Shown: positions 12,346 through 21,294 of the stretch, in pieces | Layout of the letters: every line of letters starts with the position of its first letter | How positions within the stretch are numbered: position 1 is the first letter of the stretch | Source: Alphaproteobacteria bacterium UBA830 | Lineage (GTDB): Bacteria; Pseudomonadota; Alphaproteobacteria; MPNO01; UBA830 | NCBI GenBank assembly: GCA_905181725.1 | Contig: CAJIYX010000144.1 | Location: 1 to 43,351, forward strand | Reading direction: 5' to 3' | Length of the DNA: 43,351 nt | The notes under the pieces: model-generated | What the model was told of the DNA's origin: nothing | The model's input: the letters and a program-made list of their open reading frames with translations, nothing else | Databases searched by the model: none | Translations under genes and position numbers: made by a program

Positions 12346-13212
12346 CTACCGTTGCCGTTTGGCGCAGTAAAAGCTTGATCGGCCCGATTGTACGATCCGC
12401 TGGACCGACTGACCACAGTCGCATCCCGTGCACGGCTCTCCGGTGCGACCATAGACTTTGAAACTGTGCTGGAAATACCCCAGCTCACCCGTCGGCGCCA
12501 GATGGTCGCGCAGCGATGAGCCACCCGCCGCGATCGCCTCGCCGAGCACGTCACGAATGGCCTTCGCCAGCCTGTCGGCCCGACGCCCCTGAACCGTCGC
12601 TGCCTGTCGCCGGGGCGAAATTCCCGCCGCGTATAAAGCCTCGCACGCGTAAATATTGCCGACGCCGGCGACCACGCGCTGATCCAGCAATGCCGCCTTT
12701 ATGGGTGTTTTCTTGCCGAGCAGACGTGCCGCCAGAACGGTACCGGTGAAATCCTCGCCCGTGGGCTCCGGTCCGAGATGGCTGATAAGCTTGTGATCGG
12801 CGAAGCTTTCCCGGTCGGTCAGGGTCATCAGGCCGAAGCGCCGCGGATCGGAAAACCGAATGACGGTGCCGTTCCCGACATGAAAGACAATATGTTCATG
12901 CTTGCCATGGTTACCGGGATCATGGGCAAAGCCGCCGGGTTCCCGCACAGCATCATCCGGTGTTTCGATAATCATCCGGCCTGACATGCCGAGATGCGCA
13001 AGCAGCACCGTACCGTCATCGAATTCGCCGACAAGATATTTGGCCCGCCGGCCCAGTTTTTCAAGAGTACGCCCCTGCAGGCGCTGATCGAAATCTTCAG
13101 GTACGGGAATTCTGAGGTCGTGGCGCCGAACCTCGACCCGCTCGACCCGGCGGCCTTCCATGACCTCGGCGAGGCCACGGCGGACGGTTTCAACTTCGGG
13201 GAGTTCCGGCAT
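12346..13212 (-). CDS. mutM: Formamidopyrimidine-DNA glycosylase (Fpg/MutM)
   Basis: Base-excision repair glycosylase/AP lyase for 8-oxoguanine and FaPy lesions, 288 residues. Start is ATG 13212 because the mature N-terminus must be MPELPEVETV: Pro2 is the nucleophile and Glu3 the catalytic acid. The H2TH region (KAALLDQRVVAGVGNIYACEAL) and the Asn in it are present. The C-terminal zinc finger has the alphaproteobacterial CTGCDC first knuckle, but the second knuckle reads FYCAKRQR, so the usual fourth Cys is Arg. Divergent from ubiE with 46 bp between starts; followed by the small exported protein. Confidence 0.96.
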   Translation of the reverse strand: MPELPEVETVRRGLAEVMEGRRVERVEVRRHDLRIPVPEDFDQRLQGRTLEKLGRRAKYLVGEFDDGTVLLAHLGMSGRMIIETPDDAVREPGGFAHDPGNHGKHEHIVFHVGNGTVIRFSDPRRFGLMTLTDRESFADHKLISHLGPEPTGEDFTGTVLAARLLGKKTPIKAALLDQRVVAGVGNIYACEALYAAGISPRRQAATVQGRRADRLAKAIRDVLGEAIAAGGSSLRDHLAPTGELGYFQHSFKVYGRTGEPCTGCDCGQSVQRIVQSGRSSFYCAKRQR

Positions 13213-13258
13213 ATCGAGAAGGTAGCCGGAAGCGCGTCCGCGCGCTATCCTCAAACAC

Positions 13259-14032
13259 ATGGAATCATCGACAAATCAGCGATCGGACGCGCCGGAGAGC
13301 GGCAAAATCGATTTTGGCTTTCGGCGGGTCGACGTGGCGGATCACACCGGCCTTGTCCGGGACGTCTTCGATTCCGTCGCCCGGCGCTACGACCTGATGA
13401 ACGACCTGATGTCCGGCGGCCTTCACCGGGTATGGAAAGCCGCCCTGCAGGACCGCCTGAAGCCGCAGTCGGACATGACGCTGCTGGATGTTGCAGGGGG
13501 CACCGGCGACATCGCGGAAGGTTTCCTGAAGCGCGGCGGGCGCGACGCCATCATCTGCGACATCAACCGGGAAATGCTCACCGCCGGGATGGACAGGGCA
13601 CTAGACCGGGGAAATGCCCGGGGACCAGGGCGGATTTGCGGCGATGCGGCCGCCCTGCCGGTCGCGCGCGCCAGCGTCGAGGCCTGCAGCATCGCGTTCG
13701 GCCTGCGCAACGTCACACGGCGGACCGATGCCCTTGCCGAGATGCACCGGGTGCTCAAACCGGGCGGGCACTTTATCTGCCTGGAGTTCAGTCCCGCCGT
13801 GCTGACCCAGTTAAAGACGATATACGACACCTATTCGTTCAAGGTCCTGCCGTGGCTCGGCCAGCGCGTTGCAGGGGATGCGGAATCCTATGCCTATCTC
13901 GCCGAAAGTATCCGGAAATTTCCAGAACCCGAACAGCTTGCGACCGAAATGCGCGACGCAGGCTTCGGCAATGTCACACAGACACCAATGTCGGGCGGGA
14001 TCGTCTGGCTGCACTCTGGCTGGCGTATCTGA
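13259..14032 (+). CDS. ubiE: Demethylmenaquinone/2-methoxy-6-polyprenylbenzoquinol C-methyltransferase
   Basis: 257-residue SAM-dependent C-methyltransferase of ubiquinone (and, where present, menaquinone) biosynthesis, acting at the membrane face. UbiE signatures: RRYDLMNDLMSGG (about 42-54), SAM motif I LLDVAGGTGDIAE (75-87), and the later FGLRNVTR. The C-terminal SGGIVWLHSGWR is typical. ATG 13259 is the only start that fits the family length. It is followed by ubiB 3 bp later, the conserved ubiE-ubiB pair of Proteobacteria. Confidence 0.97.
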   Translation: MESSTNQRSDAPESGKIDFGFRRVDVADHTGLVRDVFDSVARRYDLMNDLMSGGLHRVWKAALQDRLKPQSDMTLLDVAGGTGDIAEGFLKRGGRDAIICDINREMLTAGMDRALDRGNARGPGRICGDAAALPVARASVEACSIAFGLRNVTRRTDALAEMHRVLKPGGHFICLEFSPAVLTQLKTIYDTYSFKVLPWLGQRVAGDAESYAYLAESIRKFPEPEQLATEMRDAGFGNVTQTPMSGGIVWLHSGWRI

Positions 14033-14035
14033 ACC

Positions 14036-15583
14036 ATGTTTGCCGGTCTGCGCCATTTTCGCCGAATAATTACGGTCGCCCGGGTATTGGCGCGCCACGA
14101 CGCGCTGTTCCCGCTCGACCGCGCGGGCCTGCCGAAGATCGTGCCGATCCTGCTGCGGATCGTCCTGCTGGCGCCGCGCAAATCCGAATTCCGCCGGATG
14201 CGGCCGGGCGAACAGCTGACGCTGGCGATGACGGCACTGGGACCCGCCTTCGTTAAACTGGGGCAGGCGCTTTCCGTCCGGCCGGATCTGGTGGGCGATA
14301 CCCTAGCCAACGACCTGACAACGCTACAGGATAATCTGCCCGCGTTCAGCGGGGTCGCAGCAAGGGCCACGATCGAAACCGAGCTGAATGGTAAAATCAA
14401 CGAGCTGTTCGACTCGTTTGATGACACCGCAATCGCCGCCGCCTCCATCGCACAGGTCCATAAGGCAAAAACACCGGATGGCGACGCGGTCGCGGTCAAA
14501 ATTCTCCGGCCCGGCATAGAAGCCGCCTTTGCCCGTGACCTCGACCTGGCGCTATGGGCGGCCCAGCGGGTTCAGAACATGCGGCCGGATATGCGCCGGT
14601 TACGCCCGGTCGACGCAGTCAGGACCATTATCCGCTCGGTCGAGATCGAAATGGATCTGCGGTTCGAAGCGGCGGCGGCCGATGAGCTGCGCCAGAACTT
14701 TGAAGACGACCCGACGTTCTCAGTGCCAGCGGTCGACTGGCTGCGCACAGGCCGCCGCGTGATGACGACCGCCTGGATCGACGCTACCCCGATGAACAAA
14801 ATAGACAGGAACGCTAAGGGTTTCGACCGTGAAACCATCGTCGCGAACTTTGCGCAGGCATTTTTCCTGCAGGTCTTCCGGGATGGCTTTTTTCATGCCG
14901 ACCTGCATCCCGGCAATATTTTCGTCGATGCCGAGGGGGTCATCCATGCGGTGGATTTCGGCATCATGGGCCGGCTGGATCGCCAGACCCGCCAGTATCT
15001 TGCCGAAATGCTGCACGGCTTCCTGACCGGCAATTACAAGCGCGTTGCCGATATTCATATACAGGCGGGTTACGTGCCGGCCAACCAGTCAGCCGACGAA
15101 TTCGCCCAGGCTGCCCGTTCCATCGCCGAGCCCATTTTCGGCCTGCCGCTGAGTGATATTTCGCTGGCCCGGCTTCTGGCCCAGCTATTTGCTGTCGCGG
15201 AAAAATTCGAGATGCAGGCGCAACCGCAATTGTTGCTGCTGCAAAAAACGATGCTGGTTGCCGAGGGCAGCGGCCGCAAACTCTATCCGGACATCAATAT
15301 GTGGGAGCTCGCGCGCCCGCTGATTGAAGAATGGATGATCGAAAGCATGGGGCCGGAGGCACGCATGCGCGAAGCCGCCGAAGATTTGCTCGACCGGCTG
15401 GAACGCCTGCCGCAACTGATCGCCAGTATGGAAGAATCGATCGGCGCCGTGACCCGCGACGGTCTTCGCGTCAACCCGGCCTCGCTGGAATCCCTGACCG
15501 GGGCACAGGCACGCCGCGGGAGCTGGCGTATGTGGGCCATGGCCGCCGCGGCCGCCGCGGTCATCATTGCGATTCTGGACTGA
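14036..15583 (+). CDS. ubiB: ABC1/ADCK-type kinase-like ubiquinone biosynthesis protein UbiB
   Basis: 515 residues, an atypical protein kinase-like ATPase needed for ubiquinone synthesis and probably for handling lipid intermediates at the membrane. It has the family KxGQ motif FVKLGQALSVRPD (72-84), the Ala-rich loop AAASIAQVHKA (134-144) that replaces the kinase Gly-loop, the ATP Lys in AVKILRPG (Lys155), the catalytic-loop FHADLHPGN and the metal motif VDFGIMGRL. A single C-terminal membrane helix, MWAMAAAAAAVIIAILD, ends the protein. It is coupled to ubiE (3 bp). Confidence 0.96.
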   Translation: MFAGLRHFRRIITVARVLARHDALFPLDRAGLPKIVPILLRIVLLAPRKSEFRRMRPGEQLTLAMTALGPAFVKLGQALSVRPDLVGDTLANDLTTLQDNLPAFSGVAARATIETELNGKINELFDSFDDTAIAAASIAQVHKAKTPDGDAVAVKILRPGIEAAFARDLDLALWAAQRVQNMRPDMRRLRPVDAVRTIIRSVEIEMDLRFEAAAADELRQNFEDDPTFSVPAVDWLRTGRRVMTTAWIDATPMNKIDRNAKGFDRETIVANFAQAFFLQVFRDGFFHADLHPGNIFVDAEGVIHAVDFGIMGRLDRQTRQYLAEMLHGFLTGNYKRVADIHIQAGYVPANQSADEFAQAARSIAEPIFGLPLSDISLARLLAQLFAVAEKFEMQAQPQLLLLQKTMLVAEGSGRKLYPDINMWELARPLIEEWMIESMGPEARMREAAEDLLDRLERLPQLIASMEESIGAVTRDGLRVNPASLESLTGAQARRGSWRMWAMAAAAAAVIIAILD

Positions 15584-15652
15584 ACGCAATTTGTTGCCGA
15601 AAAGCTTTAAAATCATTAGGTTACCGGCTTTCCGGTGAAGGGGTGTCCCCGA

Positions 15653-16873
15653 ATGCTCCACGGCAAACGTATACTGCTGATCATTTCCGGCGGGATCGCG
15701 GCCTATAAAAGCCTCGACCTGATCCGGCGGCTGCGCGAACGCGGTGCCGCCGTGCGCTGCGTTCTGACGGAGTCAGCAACACAGTTTGTCACGCCGCTTT
15801 CCGTATCGGCGCTAAGCGAAGACCGGGTTTACGGCGATCTGTTCTCGTTGACGGATGAAGCCGAAATGGGGCACATCCAGCTTTCGCGGGATGCCGACCT
15901 GCTGGTCGTCGCACCGGCGACAACAAATATCATGGCCAAGATGGCGCAGGGTATCGGCGACGACCTGGCGACCACCGTACTGCTTGCTACCGACAAGGAT
16001 GTCCTGGTCGCGCCGTCGATGAACGTCCGCATGTGGGAACATGCCGCGACGCAGGCAAATATCGCCACGCTCAGATCACGCGGTATTCGATTTGCCGGCC
16101 CGACCGAAGGCGCCATGGCCTGCGGCGAGTTCGGCGAGGGCCGGATGGCAGAGCCGCTGGAAATCGTCGCCGAAATCGAAACCTATTTTGCCACATCGGC
16201 GCCGCTTGCCGGGCGCCGGGCCATCGTCACCAGCGGCCCGACGCTGGAAGCGATCGACCCCGTGCGTTATGTCGCCAACCGGTCATCGGGCAAGCAGGGC
16301 CATGCTATCGCCGCAGCGCTGGCGGGAATGGGCGCGGAGACGGTTCTGGTGACCGGGCCCACGAATGAGGCGGCTCCCGCGGGCGTAGATGTCCAACAGA
16401 TTGAATCCGCGCAGGAGATGTATGACGCCTGCATGGGCGCGCTGCCCGCGGATATCGCCGTGTGCGCCGCCGCGGTCGCAGACTGGCGTCCGGCGCTGCA
16501 GGGCGACAGCAAGATCAAGAAAGCACAGGGCACAGCCCCGCCCAGTATAGAGATGGTCGAAAACCCGGATATCCTGCGCGCCCTTTCCGCCGCCGGGAAC
16601 CAGCGGCCTGCCTTGGTGGTCGGCTTTGCCGCCGAGACCGACAATCTGATCGACAATGCGACCGCAAAACTTGCGCGCAAAGAATGTGACTGGATTATCG
16701 CAAATGACGTCTCGCCGGAGACGGGCACATTTGGCGGTGATACCAATACCGTCCACCTGATTACCGCAACCGGCGCCGAAGATTGGCCCGAGATGCAGAA
16801 ATCTGACGTCGCAGACCGGCTGGCAGAACGCATTGCCGGTCATTTTGACCAAACAACTGAGGCTGCCCAATGA
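15653..16873 (+). CDS. coaBC: Bifunctional phosphopantothenoylcysteine decarboxylase/synthase
   Basis: Two-domain enzyme of coenzyme A synthesis, 406 residues. CoaC (residues 1-185) binds FMN and shows [10 protein letters not shown], the catalytic His74 in [15 protein letters not shown] (Asn124) and [10 protein letters not shown] (Cys157). CoaB (about 190-406) shows [23 protein letters not shown] and the KIKKAQGT loop, which forms the cysteine amide with CTP. I start at ATG 15653 (MLHGKR) because GAAGGGG lies about 9 bp before it; an in-frame GTG at 15635 is possible but badly placed. The stop overlaps the dut start by 4 bp (ATGA), so the two are translationally coupled. Confidence 0.97.
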   Translation: MLHGKRILLIISGGIAAYKSLDLIRRLRERGAAVRCVLTESATQFVTPLSVSALSEDRVYGDLFSLTDEAEMGHIQLSRDADLLVVAPATTNIMAKMAQGIGDDLATTVLLATDKDVLVAPSMNVRMWEHAATQANIATLRSRGIRFAGPTEGAMACGEFGEGRMAEPLEIVAEIETYFATSAPLAGRRAIVTSGPTLEAIDPVRYVANRSSGKQGHAIAAALAGMGAETVLVTGPTNEAAPAGVDVQQIESAQEMYDACMGALPADIAVCAAAVADWRPALQGDSKIKKAQGTAPPSIEMVENPDILRALSAAGNQRPALVVGFAAETDNLIDNATAKLARKECDWIIANDVSPETGTFGGDTNTVHLITATGAEDWPEMQKSDVADRLAERIAGHFDQTTEAAQ

Positions 16874-17319
16874 CGCAGGTCGAGATCGCTGTTAGCCGTT
16901 TACCCCATAACACAGACCTGCCGCTGCCCGCATACGAGACCGCGCAATCGGCCGGTATGGACCTGGCCGCAGCCATCGGCGCCCCAGTAACGCTGGCGCC
17001 GGGCGGACGTGCCATGGTGCCGACCGGCCTGGCCATCGCGCTGCCTGCGGGGTATGAGGCACAGGTCCGGCCGCGGTCCGGACTCGCGGCGAAGAACGGC
17101 GTGACAGTCTTGAACACACCCGGCACCGTAGACGCCGATTACCGCGGCGAAGTGAAAGTCATCCTGATCAATCTCGGCGACGATGCGTTTGAAATCGAAC
17201 GCGGCATGCGGATCGCGCAGATGGTGATCGCCCCCGTTACCCAGGCCAGCTTTGCCGAGGTCGATACCCTGCCGGAAACGGCACGCGGCACGGGCGGCTT
17301 CGGGTCGACCGGCACCTGA
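16870..17319 (+). CDS. dut: dUTP diphosphatase
   Basis: 149-residue homotrimeric dUTPase, which hydrolyses dUTP to dUMP and PPi and keeps uracil out of DNA. All five motifs are visible: [38 protein letters not shown], and the C-terminal GTGGFGSTG arm that closes over the active site. Overlaps coaBC by 4 bp, the common coaBC-dut pair. Confidence 0.98.
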   Translation: MTQVEIAVSRLPHNTDLPLPAYETAQSAGMDLAAAIGAPVTLAPGGRAMVPTGLAIALPAGYEAQVRPRSGLAAKNGVTVLNTPGTVDADYRGEVKVILINLGDDAFEIERGMRIAQMVIAPVTQASFAEVDTLPETARGTGGFGSTGT

Positions 17320-17334
17320 CGAAACGCAGCGCAC

Positions 17335-18129
17335 ATGGATTTCACCGAAGACCAGATCCAGCGCTATGCGCGCCATATCGTGCTGCCCGAAGTGGGTGGT
17401 GTGGGCCAGGAAAAGCTGCTTAACGCGCGTGTCCTTGTCATCGGGGCAGGCGGTCTCGGCGCCCCTCTTCTCATGTATCTTGCCGCCGCCGGGGTCGGCA
17501 CACTGGGCGTGGTCGATGACGACGTGGTCGACCTGTCGAACCTGCAGCGCCAGGTTATTCACGGCACCGGAAATATCGGCACCGCGAAAGTCGAAAGCGC
17601 CGGCCAGTCGGTCGGCGACATCAATCCGGACATTTCATTCGTGCCGCATCAGGTACGCCTGACCGCCACGAACGTGGACGACCTGATTGGAGAGTACGAC
17701 CTGATCGCCGATGGCAGCGATAATTTCGCAACCCGATTTCTGGTCAACGACGCCTGTCACCTCGCCGGAAAAACACTTGTCTCTGCCGCAATCCTGCGCT
17801 TTGAAGGTCAGATCGCGACCTTCCGGTCAGGGCGTGGAGATGGCGAGCCCTGTTACCGGTGTCTGTACCGCGAAGCACCGCCGCTGGGCCTGGTGCCGAG
17901 TTGTTCCGAGGGCGGCGTTCTGGGTGCGCTGGCCGGTGCGGTCGGCTCATTGCAGGCGATTGAGGTTCTGAAGGAGATCATGGGTATTGGTGACAGCATG
18001 GCCGGATGGCTGATGATTTATGACGCATTGTCGAGTGACGTGCAGAAGATGAAACTGCCCCGTGACCTGACCTGCCCGCTCTGCGGCGACGCGGCGTCGA
18101 TCACGGACCTGTCGGCCCACGCTGCGTGA
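17335..18129 (+). CDS. moeB: HesA/MoeB/ThiF family adenylyltransferase (MoeB-type)
   Basis: 264 residues. It adenylates the C-terminal Gly-Gly of a ubiquitin-like sulfur carrier (MoaD or ThiS) for molybdopterin or thiamine synthesis. Rossmann ATP loop GAGGLG (37-42), the substrate region DDVVDLSNLQRQ, DGSDNFATR, and two zinc CxxC pairs (CYRC near 182 and CPLC near 244). It has no C-terminal rhodanese domain. Whether it serves MoaD or ThiS cannot be decided here, as no moa or thi gene is nearby. Its stop overlaps the start of the DsrE-like gene (TGATG). Confidence 0.9.
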   Translation: MDFTEDQIQRYARHIVLPEVGGVGQEKLLNARVLVIGAGGLGAPLLMYLAAAGVGTLGVVDDDVVDLSNLQRQVIHGTGNIGTAKVESAGQSVGDINPDISFVPHQVRLTATNVDDLIGEYDLIADGSDNFATRFLVNDACHLAGKTLVSAAILRFEGQIATFRSGRGDGEPCYRCLYREAPPLGLVPSCSEGGVLGALAGAVGSLQAIEVLKEIMGIGDSMAGWLMIYDALSSDVQKMKLPRDLTCPLCGDAASITDLSAHAA

Positions 18130-18512
18130 TGGCATCGCCCGACAAACTTTCGCTGATTATCCAGTCTGGCGAGTATGACCGCGTCCACTATGCGCTGGTG
18201 ATGGCAAGTGCCGCGCTCGCCGTGGGAAAACCGGTGACACTTTTCTTTACCATGGCGGCAACCCGCGCGCTCACAGCGGGCTGGGCGGACGACGTGCGGG
18301 AGACAGCCTTTGCCGCGGACGGGCTTGCAACATTCGAAGGCCTGCTGAGCGCGTGCCGGGAACTGGATGCGACCTTCATGGTGTGTGAACTGGGGCTGCG
18401 CGCCGAGAAGCTGACCACCGGCGATTTGCGGGACGATATTCCGATTACCGGGGGCAGCGCCGTTAGCTTTTTATCCGATGCGTCGAATACCGGCGCAATG
18501 CTTTACGTCTGA
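18129..18512 (+). CDS. DsrE/DsrF-like family protein
   Basis: 127 residues of the DsrE/F-like alpha/beta fold, which in characterised members carries persulfide sulfur. It opens with KLSLIIQSGEYDRVHYALVMASAALAVGKPVTLFF and has one candidate Cys in the MVCELGLRAEKL stretch plus another at SACREL. ATG 18129 overlaps the moeB stop by one base (TGATG); a GTG at 18126 is an alternative. The coupling to moeB suggests a sulfur-transfer context, which is an inference. Confidence 0.8.
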   Translation: MASPDKLSLIIQSGEYDRVHYALVMASAALAVGKPVTLFFTMAATRALTAGWADDVRETAFAADGLATFEGLLSACRELDATFMVCELGLRAEKLTTGDLRDDIPITGGSAVSFLSDASNTGAMLYV

Positions 18513-18538
18513 GGCGTAATCTGGGCGCAATCTTCGGT

Positions 18539-19519
18539 TCAGACTTCGTAAACCCGGTCCCGCGGATTGTGCTGATCTACGAAGCTGCGGATATTGACGA
18601 TGACCTTTTCGCCCATCGCGATACGCCCCTCATGGGTGGCGGAACCGAGATGCGGCGCCAGGACGACGTTGTCGAGTTTTAGCAATGCCGGTTCGATCTC
18701 CGGTTCGCGTTCGTAGACGTCGAGCCCGGCGCCAGCGATTTTGTTCTCCGACAGCAGCCGCGCCAGAGCGGCCTCATCGATTATTTCACCCCGCGCCGTG
18801 TTGACGACGAATGCATGGGGTTTGAGGAGTTTCAACCGCTCTTCGTTGAGCAGGTGATGGGTTTCCTTGGTATGCGGGCAGTTGATGGAGATAAAGTCCA
18901 TATGGGCCAGCATCTGATCGAGGCTTTCCCAGTATGTAGCTTCCAGCTCGGCTTCGATCTCCTCGTGGAGACGCCGCCGGTTGTGATAATGGACGGTCAT
19001 GCCGAAGCCCTTGACCCGGCGGGCGACGGCCTGACCGATCCGGCCCATACCGATAATGCCAAGCCGTTTGCCGGAAATCCGGTGGCCGATCATGAAGGTT
19101 GGCGACCAGCCTTCCCATTTACCGGAGCGGACGAGCCGATCACCCTCGGCCAGGCGGCGGGGGGCGGCGAGCAGCAGACAGGCGGTCATATCGGCCGTAT
19201 CGTCGGTGAGCACGCCCGGCGTATTTGTAACCACGATTTTTCGGGCAGTGGCGGCTTCCAAATCGACATGGTTCACACCGACGCCAAAATTCGCAATCAG
19301 TTTGACCGAGTCGGGCAGGCGGGCAATCAGATCGGCATCGATCTGATCGGTTACCGTCGGCACCAGCACATTCGCGCCCTCGGCCGCCGCAACGATCTCG
19401 TCAGCCGTCATCGGTGAATCGCTTGCATTCAGGCGCGCCCCGAACAGCTCCATCATGCGCGTTTCCACATCACGCGGCAGCGTCCGGGTAACAATGACGA
19501 CCGGTTTCCGTTGGGGCAT
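18539..19519 (-). CDS. D-2-hydroxyacid dehydrogenase (glyoxylate/hydroxypyruvate reductase type)
   Basis: 326 residues, NAD(P)-dependent reductase of 2-keto acids. The Rossmann motif GIIGMGRIGQAVARR is intact. Active-site Arg is in VVNTARGEIID, the Glu is in LDVYEREPEIEPAL, and the catalytic His is in LAPHLGSATHEGR. NRRR after the second strand of the Rossmann fold suggests an NADPH preference. The substrate is not certain; glyoxylate or hydroxypyruvate is the best guess from family similarity. Converges with the dsrE-like gene and is divergent from the SH3 protein; this dehydrogenase-SH3 pairing recurs in Alphaproteobacteria, as far as I recall. Confidence 0.92.
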   Translation of the reverse strand: MPQRKPVVIVTRTLPRDVETRMMELFGARLNASDSPMTADEIVAAAEGANVLVPTVTDQIDADLIARLPDSVKLIANFGVGVNHVDLEAATARKIVVTNTPGVLTDDTADMTACLLLAAPRRLAEGDRLVRSGKWEGWSPTFMIGHRISGKRLGIIGMGRIGQAVARRVKGFGMTVHYHNRRRLHEEIEAELEATYWESLDQMLAHMDFISINCPHTKETHHLLNEERLKLLKPHAFVVNTARGEIIDEAALARLLSENKIAGAGLDVYEREPEIEPALLKLDNVVLAPHLGSATHEGRIAMGEKVIVNIRSFVDQHNPRDRVYEV

Positions 19520-19694
19520 CTTCAGCCCGTCTCCCTGAATGTCGGTATATATTCGTTATCTCTGGCGTATCAGGGCCAAGTGCGGTTGTCCAGAGATGTC
19601 GCCGGCACCTTTGCCCGACGTTTAAATTTCAATCCGGGCCACTTCGGGCACCAAAGACATGGAGCAATTCACCGCACCGGTTTATAGTGCTGGC

Positions 19695-20192
19695 ATGAGC
19701 CGCTCCCTGATGATCGCCATCGCTTTTGTTGCCGCGACCACCATGCTTCTGGCAACGCCCCTGGTCGCTATTGCCGACACCGGTTTGTCATTGCCCCGCT
19801 TTGCCTCGCTCCGCGCCAACAAGGTTCATCTCAGGACCGGTCCGGGCGTGCGCTATCCGGTCGACTGGATTTTCGTTCAGCGAAATATGCCGATTGAAAT
19901 CGTCGCCGAGTTCGAGAACTGGCGCAAAGTCCGCGACTGGCAGGGAACCGAGGGCTGGGTGCATCGCTCGATGCTGTCAGGCAAGCGAACAGCCGTCATC
20001 AAGGGCGGTATCCAGCCGCTGCGGCGTGAGCCTGCATCCAGTGCAGCACTGACGGCCCGCGTGATGGAAAAGGTGGTCGCCCGGATCCTCGAATGCGAGG
20101 GCGAGTGGTGCCGTGTCGAAATTGGTAAAAAACGCGGCTGGATGCGTCGCACCCACATCTGGGGCGTCCACCGGAACGAACAACTGAACTGA
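19695..20192 (+). CDS. Exported protein with bacterial SH3 domains
   Basis: 165 residues. Residues 1-29 are a signal peptide (MSRSLMIAIAFVAATTMLL, cleavage near AIAD). The mature protein has a first SH3b domain (ASLRANKVHLRTGPGVRYPVDW, then WRKVRDWQGTEGWVHRSML) and a second divergent copy (PLRREPASSAALTARV, then CRVEIGKKRGWMRR). SH3b domains usually bind peptidoglycan or periplasmic partners; the ligand here is unknown. ATG 19695 is chosen because it starts the signal peptide directly; an upstream frame to 19659 adds 12 unlike residues. Confidence 0.85.
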   Translation: MSRSLMIAIAFVAATTMLLATPLVAIADTGLSLPRFASLRANKVHLRTGPGVRYPVDWIFVQRNMPIEIVAEFENWRKVRDWQGTEGWVHRSMLSGKRTAVIKGGIQPLRREPASSAALTARVMEKVVARILECEGEWCRVEIGKKRGWMRRTHIWGVHRNEQLN

Positions 20193-20337
20193 CGGATTAG
20201 TTCGGTGTTCTGGTTCGCTGGTGCCGCATTCTGCAAATTATCAAATCTTAAATAATTCAGCTGTAAATCCCACGGCGTCTTGCTACTCCGTGCATGGATT
20301 TCTCGGGGTTGGCGTTGAGCACACAGAGGAAATCCCC

Positions 20338-20766
20338 ATGAAACTCTCAATTATCAAAACCACGATGACTGCTATCGCCCTGACCACGTTCGTTGCCGAA
20401 CCGATTGCGGCCGAAGGCGAACATGTTGCGCCTATGAAACAGCTGGCCGGATCAAAGGTCGCCGGTTGGGCAGCCAGCCCGGTGGTTATCGCCGCCATTA
20501 ACGCCCAGAACACGAAGCACGCGTCGCTCGCCCAGGGTGACGTCGATAAGATGGACAAGAACTGGCGCGCCGAAGTGAAGTCAGGCGGCGGAGCGACAAC
20601 TAAATCGGTTCTCGGAAACGAGCTTTCCGGCTATCTGAGGAAGGTCAAAGGCGATTCCAAGGGCCTCTATACCGAGATCTTTGTATTAGCCGAAGTCTTT
20701 GGTTACTCGAAGTCCTGGGCAAGAGCCGCTCGGATAGCGCCCGACATGCCGGCACTATGCGCATAA
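20338..20766 (+). pseudogene. Truncated exported sensor-type (PDC/Cache-like) protein
   Basis: Reads 142 codons from ATG 20338, preceded by GAGGA. A signal peptide (about residues 1-25, ending PIAAEG) is followed by the start of a double-Cache-like domain: INAQNTKHASLAQGDVDKMDKNWRAEV and SKGLYTEIFV. In the related proteins I know, this continues with DAKGLNVGQSD and a ligand-binding strand set ending GAVTVGVNVE. Here the resemblance stops at residue 117, and from residue 122 the reading frame is simply antisense to the 3' end of the DUF3501 gene. So the C-terminal third or more is missing. It is likely a remnant left by a deletion joining it to the minus-strand cluster. Confidence 0.65.
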
Positions 20767-21293
20767 CTCTCATGAGCGAAGCCAACCGTCACTGCTGCAT
20801 CTGCCGCCCGGAATGCCGTTACCTGGGCGCCGGTGAACGCAAAATGGACAAACTGGACCGATGAAGCCTTGCCGCCCTCGGTCGTACGGTCGACATCCAT
20901 TTCTGCAAGACCCATTATTTTTTCACCGTCGACGGTGATCGAAATCGTCTCTTCGACGCCACCGAGGGATGAGAGAACCTTGGCGCGCCGATCGGGATCG
21001 CCGATTTCAAACATCACCGTAGCAACCAGTTCCGACCCTTGAGGGATCAGTGGATTGTAAGCTGCAAGCTCGTCGGGGACCTGGGCGTCACCGCCACGCT
21101 CAATATAGAGCATCTCGTGGATCTGGTTCCACATCGTCTCGTAACTTTCGAAGTAGAACGACGCATGCGGCCCGACTTCCATCCGGCGGTCTTTCTTAAC
21201 CGCCATCAGCGCCTTTTTGCGTTCCTTGCGCGTCGAGGCATAATCGTCAAAGGGAAGGATATCTTCGCGGGTAATTGATTTTGGCGTGGTCAT
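20703..21293 (-). CDS. DUF3501 family protein
   Basis: 196 residues of the DUF3501 family; function not known to me. It starts MTTPKSITREDILPFDDYASTRKERKK and contains the family features FYFESYETMWNQIHEML, PLIPQGSELVATVMFEIGDPDRR and a charged C-terminal half. No signal peptide or cysteine cluster, so a soluble cytoplasmic protein. It begins 1 bp after the stop of the Fe-S oxidoreductase gene, a tight coupling. The family is recurrently found with a GlpC-like Fe-S protein and a rubrerythrin, as here, which points to a shared role in oxidative or iron stress. The open frame upstream of ATG 21293 overlaps the Fe-S gene and is not DUF3501-like. Confidence 0.88.
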   Translation of the reverse strand: MTTPKSITREDILPFDDYASTRKERKKALMAVKKDRRMEVGPHASFYFESYETMWNQIHEMLYIERGGDAQVPDELAAYNPLIPQGSELVATVMFEIGDPDRRAKVLSSLGGVEETISITVDGEKIMGLAEMDVDRTTEGGKASSVQFVHFAFTGAQVTAFRAADAAVTVGFAHESYAHSAGMSGAIRAALAQDFE

Positions 21294-21294
21294 T

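Noticed and set aside
12994-14256. 420-codon plus-strand open frame across mutM, ubiE and ubiB
   Set aside because: It lies in another frame over real genes and shows no domain.
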